A stretch of DNA of 64,000 bases. Origin: Valencia hispanica. Its lineage: Eukaryota > Chordata > Actinopteri > Cyprinodontiformes > Valenciidae. Positions 21,701-33,700 of this stretch are shown in pieces; positions within the stretch are counted from its first letter, which is position 1, and each line of letters opens with the position of its first letter. The notes under the pieces were generated by a model, which was not told the DNA's origin, searched no databases, and was given only the letters and a program-made list of their open reading frames with translations. A program made the position numbers and the translations under genes. Where the stretch lies: NCBI GenBank assembly GCA_963556495.2, contig OY747705.1, positions 8,239,501-8,303,500 of the forward strand, given 5' to 3'.

Positions 21701-24700
21701 CAGACATCTGATCATAAAACTGTGAGTGGTCAGAGAGTAAGTTTGATCTGATGCTAAAAAAAAAAACCAAAACAATAAACTCTATGCGAAGAAGATGTGT
21801 TGCACTGCATGAGGCAAATGGTGGTCACACCAGATACTGACCGGTTCTGAGTCCCCAGACCCCCAATAAATAAATAAATAAACATTCCAGGGTGGCCTTT
21901 TATTGTGGGCAGTATAAGGTACACCTGTGCACTAATCATGATGTCAGATCAGCATCTTGATGTGGCACACCTGTGAGGTGGGATGGATTATCTCAGCAAA
22001 GCAGAAGTGCTCACTATCACACATTTAGACTGATTTGTGAACAATGTTTGAGAGAAATGGTAATATTGTGTATCTGGAATGAATTTTAGATCTTTAAGTC
22101 CATCTCATGAAAAATGGGAGCAGAAACAAAGGTGTTGCGTTTATATTTTTGTTGAGTGTAGTTGACCTTATCTTATTAGTGTTAGGAACCTTAGGGGTTT
22201 GTGTGGTTCGAATTTCCTCCAACTTTTAGTTTTTCCTTCCACTATGTTTTCTCCTCCTTCCTTCTTTTACCCTCAGGTGTTTGTACTTTGAGTTTCTCTT
22301 GTTTGTGGGTCATTATTTGTTTACTTAGGTCTCACTCTCAACTCAGTTACTCTTGCGTTAGTCCTTTTTATCTATGTTAGGTTCTGTAGACACTTCTACT
22401 TCTACTTGTGTTGATCTTTTATTAGTTATTTCTAAATCTCATCTGTTAGCCCTGCTTTACCTTATTTTCTCATTAGGACTGCTGTTCTCTGATTTAAGTT
22501 TTTGCTAAGGTTTACTCGTGTTTCTGTTCTGTTTCCCTCTTCTGCTTGTTATATTCATTAGTGGTTTTGCTTTAAGTTTCTCTTAGGCTCCTCTACTCTT
22601 ATTCTCTTAGATTTCTTTCATCCTTAGTTACCTTAGAGTTAATTCTTACCTTTCTCATTTAGAAATCTCTGTCTGGTCTACTCTTCTACTCATGCTTTTG
22701 TTTTCCCTCTGCCCTCTACCATTCTGCTTTCCTGCCCAGCTGCTAATCATCTTCACCTACACTTTCCTTCTCACCTGCATCAGTTTGTCACTAATTGGTT
22801 CTTAGGCTTTCAGTCTCACTTCTCATCCCTCCTCAGTGTATTTAAGTTCTCCGCTGGATGGTTGTTATACTGCATCTTTATTTGCCGGTTCTTTAGCACA
22901 GCATTTGTTCTCCATGTACTCAGTCCAACCTTGTAAGTTCTCTATTTGTTACCTTTATTAAATCACACTCATCTTACTCAGTTATCTGCATTTGGGTCGT
23001 AAGGACAGCTGGGTGTGAAATGACTGGACCGAGGAGGCCGATCACCTGTAAGCGTTGGTGTCGTGTCCGAAGGCGTCTGAGCCACTCTGGTTCCTGTGCT
23101 GCTCCACTAAACCCTGCTTCACCGTACTGACCCTCGGAGAACCTCAGCCTGTCTGACAGCTGCTTGGGAAAACATAAACACAGCATTTGTAGCCCTTATT
23201 AGATGGAAAACATAGATGAGACCAGTCGGGCATTCAAACCATATTGTATCAAGCGAGCATACATACCTTAATAATCTCCTCTGTCAGCACATAGTCAGGC
23301 TCCGGCAGCCTGAGGATGGCCTGTCCTACCACCTCACAGTAATGGAAGGCCTGGGACGAAAGCCCACAGTCTAACAGCCGACTGGCATACAGGAATTTAT
23401 AAGCCTGATCACAGATCAGTGAGCATCAAACATGGTAGAATAACATCGAAATGACCTCATATTTACTCTTTGTTAGAGTTCTAGTTGAAGGTCGAGTTGG
23501 TGGGAACTACCTGAAAGGATGGGATTGAAAATGATTTTCCTCCAAGCGTCTGACAGTACTCGTATAACTCAGTACACTGGATGGCTGAATTTGAAGCAAA
23601 ATGTCCGAAAGACTGCCTGAAAGAGAAGACGGAAGCGTGTGGATGAAACTCAGACCGGGCCTTCAAAAACTAGTCGTTACCCTCGAAAACATCAAGTTTA
23701 ATATTTTGAAAAGAAAACACAGTGAGCTTCCAAAGTAGGACCAGAGCATTGAAATGTCCCAGTACAGGTGTTTATCAGAGAGGCAACAAGCTACCAAGTA
23801 AAGTTTGGAGCGTGTCGTTGGAACACCAAAACCTAGATTAACAGTATTTTGTGGTGCGATGCCGTGCGTGCGTTTGAATCTCACACGCGCTCACTTAATA
23901 CATGTTCTGGCCTAACCCTGCTCTAAACTTTCTCCCTGATTAGTCTGCTGCATTTCTTGGTCCTTATGATCCTGTTTGTTCACTCATATACTCTATACTC
24001 GAAAGCCTTCTCAACTCAAACCTTCTCTCAACTCAAAAACAGTTGAGTTTTGTACAGAGATAAAACTAAGCATGTTTGGACCCTCCTAACTGATCAGGTC
24101 AGGTTGGTTGCACTGGATTTTCTTTAGTGGTATCGCATTAAAGGATAAAAAACAAATACACAGCACAACTTTTAGGTTTTTACTTTTTGAAAAGCACAAT
24201 TTTGAAAACCTTATTTTCCTTTCACTTCACAATTATACTCTACTTTATGTTGGTTTACAAAGCCACTGTAGTCTGGGACAACAAGACCCAAACAAGCTTT
24301 AAGCTTTTGTCATTTGCTAAAAACCTTCTCCAGACTCGTCCGAAGCAGAACTCTTAACAAGGCAGCCTGTGGAGGGAAATTGGCTTAGTGAGCGCAGCAC
24401 AGCTCACCTGTGGCTCCTGCCTAGAAGCACCAGTCTCTCTTTCTTCTGTGGAAATACACAAAAGGAAGCACCGGCTGTCAGGTAACACACATGGGCAGCA
24501 TGTATCAGGCCCCTGGAGGCTGCAGGGAGAAAGAAAAGAGGCAATTCCACATATCAGTGTGTGTATTTGTGTTTGAGGTTTTTTTTCAAAACGTGTCACC
24601 GGTCAGTGTATCCATACCAAGTGAGTCTCCCATGGTGAGGATGGCCTTCTGCTGTACGGCAGGATTTCCTGTCTCGTTGGAGAGCATCACAGCCAGATGA

Positions 24701-27700
24701 GGTCGCCAGTCGCCCCATTTTTCATTTCCACAGCACTGGTTAAGGAACATCATCATTAATGTTCTTGTTGGGCTTCATAAAGTATTCATGACAAGTGAGT
24801 TTTATTGCAATATTTTACCACAGATGCAGCTGGGATTCTCCCAGACAGAAGCTGGAAGAGAGTCTGGAGGGGATCACTTCCTACTAGCTGGCTTGTAAAC
24901 CTGCCATCAAAGCATTTTTTGGTCATTTCCCATCGTACCTGAGGCTTGCAGCAGGACTAGTTAGTTTTAACAGCCTGGACCAGGAACTACCTTTTTTAAA
25001 CAGCATCACTTCTGCCTGACTGTAGAATTTACACAGCTCACCCTGACAGCTCAGATTCCGCCCTTTTTGTCACTCAGATCTTAATCATGCTGGTCATCTG
25101 TTGGCCCTCTCCCCACACATTCCTCCTCTGACAGCCCGACACATGCTAACATACGGCTGATTTCAAAAATAGTCTGAAAAAACGGACTAGATTACATTAA
25201 GAACATCCCTCAGAGATCAATATTTAACTCATGATTAAAAGTGTTTTCATTTTTGTCTTTTTCTAATTGGACGACATCTATATGACTGTTGGGAGATAAA
25301 GAGAAGTGACTGAACTCAGTCTCATTAGCGTTCTACATTCAGTTTTAGTGCAGTGTTTTGCTGTCTGGACCAGGAGAGTGTCCTTATCAAAAATGCATAC
25401 GAGTTACTGTCGTTTAAAGGCAACTTTAAAGCAGAGCAGACACATTAAAGCTGAGGCAGAGGACGACTTTTTAAACAAATTATCACTTGTTCATTAAAAT
25501 GTAAACTGACTCCAGGAGCTATCCCATTTCAAAGGTCTTGGCATTTCTCACCTGTTCAGTACTGTGGTATATGATCTGCTTCCCATTTTGCTGGCCAAAA
25601 AAAGTGCATGCCCCCACAGGCCGCTGGCCATAGCAGACTCCAGGGCCTCCTGCTGACCACATGGGAAAAAGTGAGAGAAACAGAAAGAGCCTGGCACAAC
25701 ATGCAAACAAGAGGTCATGTCATTTAGATAATTGTGTTAAAATGTATAGTCATTTTTAGTGAAGGGATGTCGAGTGCTTTGCAAAAGTATTCAGAACCCT
25801 GAGCATACTGTCCCTATGTTAAAAGATAGTAGTGACTGCATCATGCAAGGGCATCACATCTATTCATTACTAAGTGCTCTTACAGTTTTGTGGTACAAAA
25901 CACACTTTAAGATCCAGTGGGATGCTTTCTGAAATAAAACAAAACCCCTAAATGTTTAGTTTATTCATTTGCTTTAACGCTTATTCAACACAAAGGACAA
26001 AGCAAAGGACTGTGATGAGAGCAACAAAATCAAAGGGGTTTGGTGAGAGATAAAGAAGACATTCTGGAAGTTTCTACAATCAGTAGATGTTTTGACACCA
26101 TAACCTACTATAACCAGTGAATTGTCAGTTCAAACCCCTGCTCTGTCCGTCTAAGTCACTGTGTAACTGGGCAAGACACCACCTGCCTTGCCTACTGGTG
26201 GTGGACAGGGTCTGGTGGTGGAGATTGTATGGCAGCCTGTCAGTCTGCCCCAAAGCAGCTGTGCTACAATGTAGTTTACCATCAGTGAACGAATTGGTGA
26301 AAGACTGATTGTAGGGTAAAGAGTTTTTGAAATTCTCAGACTTGATAAAGCACTATACAAGTACAGGCTATAAAACAGGTGAGGGGGTCAGGACTGAGTA
26401 TACAAGTATACACCAGTGGTCATTGGTAGGCTATAACTCACGATTCCAGTAGAAAGATTAGAATGTGTTAATCAGAAAACACATATTTCTAAATCTAAAA
26501 CTGCAAAACAGTCATTTAATATTAAAGTACAAAAGTTTGTGTAATGCCAGCCACATAAGCTCGGAAGACAATTCATCAAACAAAATCCATCACTGCATCC
26601 AGAAATGTAGCCTCCAACTTAAATAGGAAAAAATAAAGGAAACTTATCAGGTATGGGCACAGGTTTGTCTCAGATGAAGAGAAAGCAAGTAATATGTCTG
26701 TAACACTACTGTGTATTAGCCTTTCTTTTCCACAGTATTTGTGGACAAGATGCTGTAGGAAAGTAACACTCCAATGTCACTTCCCTACCCATTTAACAGT
26801 AAGGCATACATTTGATCACAAAAAAGCCAGCCTGAAACAGAACTCTAACATGTTGACAAATTGTGCCTCATGAGCTCTGCTGCTCTCACATGTCATGTAT
26901 ACTGCGTCCATGCACTACAGCTCCAAAATCAATGTGACTATGACGTAAACTTCCCGGCAATGACAAAAATCTCACACCACCCTGTCCAGATGCTGTATTC
27001 ACCTCAGGATGCCTAATGTTTGAAACTGAAGAAAAAAAAATTACGTACATGATGCAGCGGATTTCAGTATAGACACACTATTCAGAATAGAACTGCATCA
27101 AAATAGTTCAAAAATGTGACAATCTCCTTCATATCTTTTAAAAACTCTAGCATAAATAGCTATGCTCCCAGTAACTGAGCATCCCCTGCGTCCTGTTATC
27201 AACTTTTACACCAGTTCTTTTGTTCTGTGTTTTTGCTCTGTCTTCCCTAAGCCCCAGACAGTCGTGGCAGATGGCCGCTCGTACTGAGCCAGGTTCTGGT
27301 TCTGATTCTGCTGGAGGCTTCTTCCTGTTAAAGAGGAGTTTTTCCTCTCCACTGTCGCTACATGCTTGCTCAGTATGAGAGATTGCTGTGATTGGAGTCT
27401 GCATCAACGGGGCACAACTCTCAGTCAATGACTCGATGCAATCTCCTTGGATTCCTTAAATAGAAAGCTAACTAAAACTTTAAACTGATTGGATTGTTTG
27501 TATGGTTGCATTGAAATTACTTTTCTTGAAACGCGCTTTGAGATGACATCTGTTGTGAATCGGCACTATATAAATAAACTGAATTCAATTCAATTGAAAT
27601 GAAATGAAATGGTAAGTTAGGAGGCAGGGTGAAAGCAGCTTAAACACGTTTTGTGGACCTAAGAGTCTAAGTTTCAACCTAATTTCAGAAAAAATAAAAG

Positions 27701-30700
27701 ATGTTGCTCCAAGCATATTTATTCACACCAATGAAGCAGATGCAAACATTGTTTCCCTGATGATTTAATATAACTTTGTTTACAAAGCATGCAGTCCAGA
27801 TTTATTTACCAATGGCAATTATTGGCTAGATAAAGAAGATGATAACCGTTACTGCAATCCTCAGTTCTCAAACAAGAGAAAAATAGTAGCTAAATCCAAT
27901 CATCAGACTCTAGATGGTAAGAAAATGACGGAACCTTCTTTCTTCCAGCCAGTAGTAGCTGAGTGTAGCTCTGCAGGGCCTTCTCTGGGCTCTCAGAGCT
28001 AAAACTGCTGGGATCTCCTGTGAGCAAGTCGTCTCCTTTAGCAGGCGGTGCTTCGGCCGCTGGGTGCTCGTCAAAATCAATGAGTGTGGGAACATCTGGC
28101 TTCCAGCTTCCATCTGAATTGGAGTCCTGCATCAGGAGCTCAGCAATATCTGAACCAACTATTTGCTGGAAAAAATTTAAATATATGTGAATATCTGATG
28201 TTGAAAGTGAAATTGCAATCCCAACTTTTACTGTTTACTGAGAGCCATTTTGTTTGGGTGTAAAATTTTAAAGCTGCATGAGATACTTACACCATTCTGT
28301 CTGCAGAGAAGTATCAGCAGGTTCCACAAGAGGGCAGCAGAGCTCCGATCTGGCAGCTCGCCATCTCTCATGCAGGCTCCTGCCTTTTGATGAGCAAAGT
28401 CTATTGCATCTACTTTATGCAAACTTTCCCTGGTAAAATATGCAGAAACATTTTTAAAGTAAAGAATGGCACAGATTCATTCTGATTTTTGTAAATAAAA
28501 TGTTATTCAGTCGGGGAGCATTTTGTATGCAAGTAACCAAGCAGTACCGAGTTAAAGGCCCAGGAAAGTTTGTCATCTCCTGCTGTTCCTGTGTCTCACT
28601 CAGTATGAGCTGTGTAGATGGAAAAAAAAATTGGTCTTCAGTATCTTATTTTAAAACTGCAAACTAAAAGCTGCACACACATTCATTTTGAACTTACTTC
28701 CAAGCTGTGGATCTCAAGCTGACTGAATTTCTCCTGGGCTGGAGCGACCCGTACGAGCTGGCCTGCAGGCCCAAAGCTCACCACGGTGTGAGGGATTGAA
28801 AACTTCAGAGGAGCTGAGATCTGCGCTGCTGCATTCTCTGAACAGGTATAGCCTAAGCAGAAGACAGCAGGGTGTGTGTGTGTGTGTGGAGGGGGGGGGG
28901 ATAAACATGGAGCGAACTGACTGTGAGAGTGAACTCCAATATTCCACTCACCTCCATCCGAAGTGAAAACAGGCTGGATGTCTGGCTCACAGAGATCAGA
29001 TCCATTCATGTACTGACTCAGCTCATAGCTGCTGGAAGACAGTCCCGAGGTTTTGGAACTCTCTAGTGTCCCAGGGTAATAAGAGGAAACCTCCTCGTTG
29101 TTTCTGATAGGATTAACTTCATGATCACTGAGGTAACGCTGGGAGCTGCCCGTCTTCTCGTCATACCTGATAGATTGATAATCCGACATAAATTCATTAT
29201 CATTTTAGGTTTCGCTAGAATAACACAAACAATAAGGCTAGTAAATATTCTCTCATCTGGGCCACAAGAAACCCTAATGTGACATAAGAGGGGACATGCA
29301 ACAGTGAGTCATACCATTATGACCACCTCTCCACTTTGCCATCAAGAGAGCAACTAGGCCAATTTAAGGTATTGGACACCGGACTCTAGAAGTTCTAGGA
29401 CATGCAAACACCCAGGCGTGGACAAACTACCAATAGGTGTTTGGCTTGTATAGCTTCTGTTAGTCTGATGATGGATTTAATGTCCCTTACCTTCCAGACC
29501 CCCCTCACACTGCTGGTGTATTCTTAGTACATAAAACTATCTGTATCTCTTGGCCCACCAGGGTTGGAGTACATTTCAAGATGCAGAATCCAAGGTTTTC
29601 CAGCAGGAAAATTGTCAGAACCAGCACACTGTCTATGGTGTGGCATCTTGTTGTGTTATCTGTTTCCTTTCCATTAGAACAATCACTAAAGTTTTCAGCA
29701 GTTTGAGCTTCCGTAGGTCTTGAGCCAGAAAAACGGTAGAGTGCCTTCCCCTGGTCGGGGACGAGGTCCTGCCCCAAGTGGAGGAGTTTAAGTATCTGGG
29801 GGTCTTGTTCACGAATGAGGGAAAAACGGAGCGGGAGATTGATAGGCAGATTGGTGCGGCATTCGCTGTGATGAGGGCGCTCTACTGGTCTGTCGTGGTG
29901 GAGAGAGAGCTGGGCTGAAAGACGTAGCTCTCAATTTAAAGGTCGAACTACCTTCCTACCCTCATCTATGGTCACAAGCTCTAGGTAATGACCGAAAAAA
30001 CGAGATCAGGGATACAAGCGGCTGAAATGGGTTTCCTCTGCAGGGTGTCAGGCCTCTCCCTTAGAAAAAGGGTGAGAAGCTCAGTCATCCAGGAGGGGCT
30101 CAGAGTAGAGCTGCTGCTCCTCCACATCGAGAGGAGTCAGTTTAGGTGGCTCGGGCATCTGGTTAGGATGCCTCCTGGACGCCTTCCTGGCAACGGCGTA
30201 ACCATCATCTCAGAAGTGAGGGGGACTTTTTTTTTTCAGTGGCCTATTGTGTGATTTATCATCCTCTCACATTCAGTAATACTTTTCCTCAGTGGTTAAA
30301 AAGCCATTTAATCACTGTTACATGAGTGTGCTGGTTTAGTTATCCCCACGACCGGCATAGACAATGGATGGATCGATGGCTTACCCATTAGTGTTCCAAT
30401 GGCCGCATTAGTCAATCACTTCATCTGGATGGCATTAAATTGGCCCCCAGTAATAACGTAAAGAACCTCGGCGTTATTTTTGACCAAGACTTGACATTTA
30501 AATCCCATATTAAACAGGTTTCTAGGATTTCCTTCTTTCACCTCAGGAATATTGCTAAAATTAGAAACATCCTGTCCAGGAGTGATGCTGAGAAACTAGT
30601 CCATGCATTTGTTACCTCAAGGCTGGACTACTGTAATTCTTTACTATCAGGAAGTCCACAAAATGCCATTAAAAGCCTTCAGTTGATCCAAAATGCGGCA

Positions 30701-33700
30701 GCAAGAGTTCTGATGAATATTAAAAAGAGAGATCACATTTCTCCTGTTTTAGCTTCCCTTCATTGGCTCCCTGTTAAATCCAGAATAGAATTTAAGATCC
30801 TTCTTCTTACATATAAAGCCCTTAATAATCAAGCTCCATCATACATCAGAGATCTAATTGTTCCATATGTTCCTAAAAGAGCACTTCGCTCTCAGACTGC
30901 AGGTTTACTTGTAGTTCCTAGGATCTCTAAAAGTAGAATGGGAGGCAGATCTTTTAGTTTTCAGGCTCCTCTCCTGTGGAACCAGCTCCCAGCTTTAGTC
31001 CGTGAGGCAGACACTCTGTTTACTTTTAAGGCCAGGCTTAAAACTTTCCTTTTTGATAAAGCTTATAGTTAGAGTGGCTTAGGTCATCCTGAGCTATCTC
31101 TGTAGTTATGCTGCTATAGGCTTAGACTGCTGGAGGACAGACTTACCAATTTTCTTCACTCTGCTACTTCCTTTTCTCCTACGACTCTCCAGTTGTATTA
31201 CAATACATTCTGTTATTTCGACTGTTAACTTTGTTTTCTCTCAGTGTTTTTCTCCCCATCGAAGATACACCTGGTCTGGTATCCTGCTTGGCTGCAATGC
31301 CCTGTTGGACGGGGGTCATCGACTGGAATGATCCTCTCAGTAACTGAAGATCCACTGTGTCCTGTTATCAACTTTTTCCTTTCTGTAACATAGAAAGTTC
31401 TCTTATATCGGATCTTCTGTTCCTTCTGTGTTCTGCTCTGTCTTCTCAAACCCCCAGACGGTCGTGGCAGATGGCCGCTCCTACTGAGCCTGGTTCTGTT
31501 GGAGGTTTCTTCCTGTTAAAGGGGAGTTTTTCCTCTCCACTGTCGCTACATGCTTGCTCAGTATGAGGGATTGCTGAAGGATTGCTGTGGTTGGAAATCT
31601 GCCCAACCTCACGCCAATGACTGACGCAATCTGCTGGGATTCCTTAAATAGGAAACTTTTTAACTGATTGGAATGTTGGTATAATTGTATTGAAATGACT
31701 TCTTGTTAAGTGCCTTGAGATGACATCTGTTGTGAATTGGCGCTATATAAATAAACTGAATTGAATTGAATTCAGGGCTAGCCTTGTTGCTGGTTGAAAT
31801 CCAATGAAATTCTGACTTCTAACTTTTATGAACTTATACATATTTTATATCATTAGAAAGCTAAGAGTCTTGGGATTTCAATTATGGATGCCAATCAATG
31901 ATACAGTCATAACTGTGGGCACGAGTGCTTTTGCCAACACACACACACCTCTGCAGAAGGAGATAAAATGTGTGACTCACCCCTTTGTAGTCCCAAAATG
32001 TGACAAAACCAATCCATCTCAAACAAAACTGACTTTTTACTTCCATAAGGGTCTGATTAAAGTCCTCTAATAAAGTGATTATTCCAGGACAAAAATAAAA
32101 CTGATAAAAAATGTAAAATAAAAAGCAAAAATGCACTTCCGAAATGTCTATTGCATGTTTGTAGTCAAATAGTCATATTTTTAATTCTCACTGTGATTTT
32201 TTTATTTAAAGCAAAGACAAGTTTTAGTAAAGAAATATTCATCCAGCTGTTTGAAAAGACATTTGCTGTCTTCGAGTTAGACAACAGCGATAATAACGAT
32301 AGCATGGTCCAAATGAATACTTGGACATGATGAAGTAAAGCTTCATCATGGAGTTAAGGAGCTCAGAAACTAAACCAGTTTATATAACGTTGTGATTTTT
32401 TTAAATGTTTATATTCAGTCAGAAAAGATTGTTTTAGTTAAAAATGTTTCTGTTTATCTAAAGTATTTGTAACATTTTGGTCTATGTGTTACAACTAAGC
32501 AGTGCTGAGATATTCTATCTTTTACATAATAACGTTTTTGCCACTTCAACAGCAAGTTTAGAGGGAACGCAATAAGAAAAGTCAGATGTCCCAGCATTCT
32601 ACCAGCATTTAAACGCATCATGCACGCACAAATCTGGAGACGTGAAATCAGTCTCAAAACTCCTCGTGCACTTGTTGTAACCTTAATCTGTCCGTAAACG
32701 TGGTTTTGTCTGTGTGTATCAGGCGATTGGTGCGTAGTATTTAAAGTGTAATTGAATCCCCTGAAAAAGCATAACCCCGCCCCCAGACAACATTTTAAAA
32801 AATTCTACAAAGTGGGCGGTGCCAGGAGGCATGGAGGGGTATGGCCAAGTGTTGAGGTAAAGCGGAGGGGGGAATGTGGGGGTGTGTCCAGGAGGACAGT
32901 GACAGCTCGCTTAATGTGACACTGGAACATGGACAGTGACCAAAGCAACGTTGGCAGTTTTGCGACTGATCGATCTGATCAACATTCATCTGTTTTGAAC
33001 GTTAGCCTTTGTTAGCATTACCACTCAGAGACTGGACTCCTCCTGTCTCCCTCTGCCTCAGCAGCACCGAGCTCGGGTGGCGCGGCCTCGGCGCCCTGAA
33101 CCAGCGGATCTCCTCCGTCGTCACCGGAGATGGAGGGGTAGAGGGAGGCTTTATGGAGCTCAGCGGCCGCGAGCCGTATCTATTCGAGCCGCTGGCTCGG
33201 GACGCTGAGTCAGCGCTGTCCGAGGCTGACGCTGCTGCTGAGGGAGAGGGAGACAGGAGTCCAGTCTCTGAATGGTAATGCTAACGTTCAAAACAGTATG
33301 TTAGCTATGCTAACTAAGTGCTAATGGGATAATAATAGTAACCTGAAAAACAATCCCACTCCAAACTCGCCACGGGGCGAGTGTGTCTGATAGTTTTATA
33401 CCCAAACCCACGGGGCGTGTCTGTGAGACCATGGCTACTGTGACACAGTCAATGCCTGTGACGTAGAGATGTACCGCTCTCCACCAATCACAAAATTCAA
33501 ATGCAGTAGCCACCGTTCAACCCTAAGAGGGCAGCACTAAGACGTTTTTAGACCAAAAAATGTAGAATTACACAAGTTTACACCAAAATGTAAAAAGATC
33601 CCCAGAAACTGAAAGACTGCATTGGTAAAGACCCATTTTTACAGTTTGGAAGCAAAACAAAAAGTTGTTTTGGGGTTTAGTTACTCTAAACCCCAATCTC

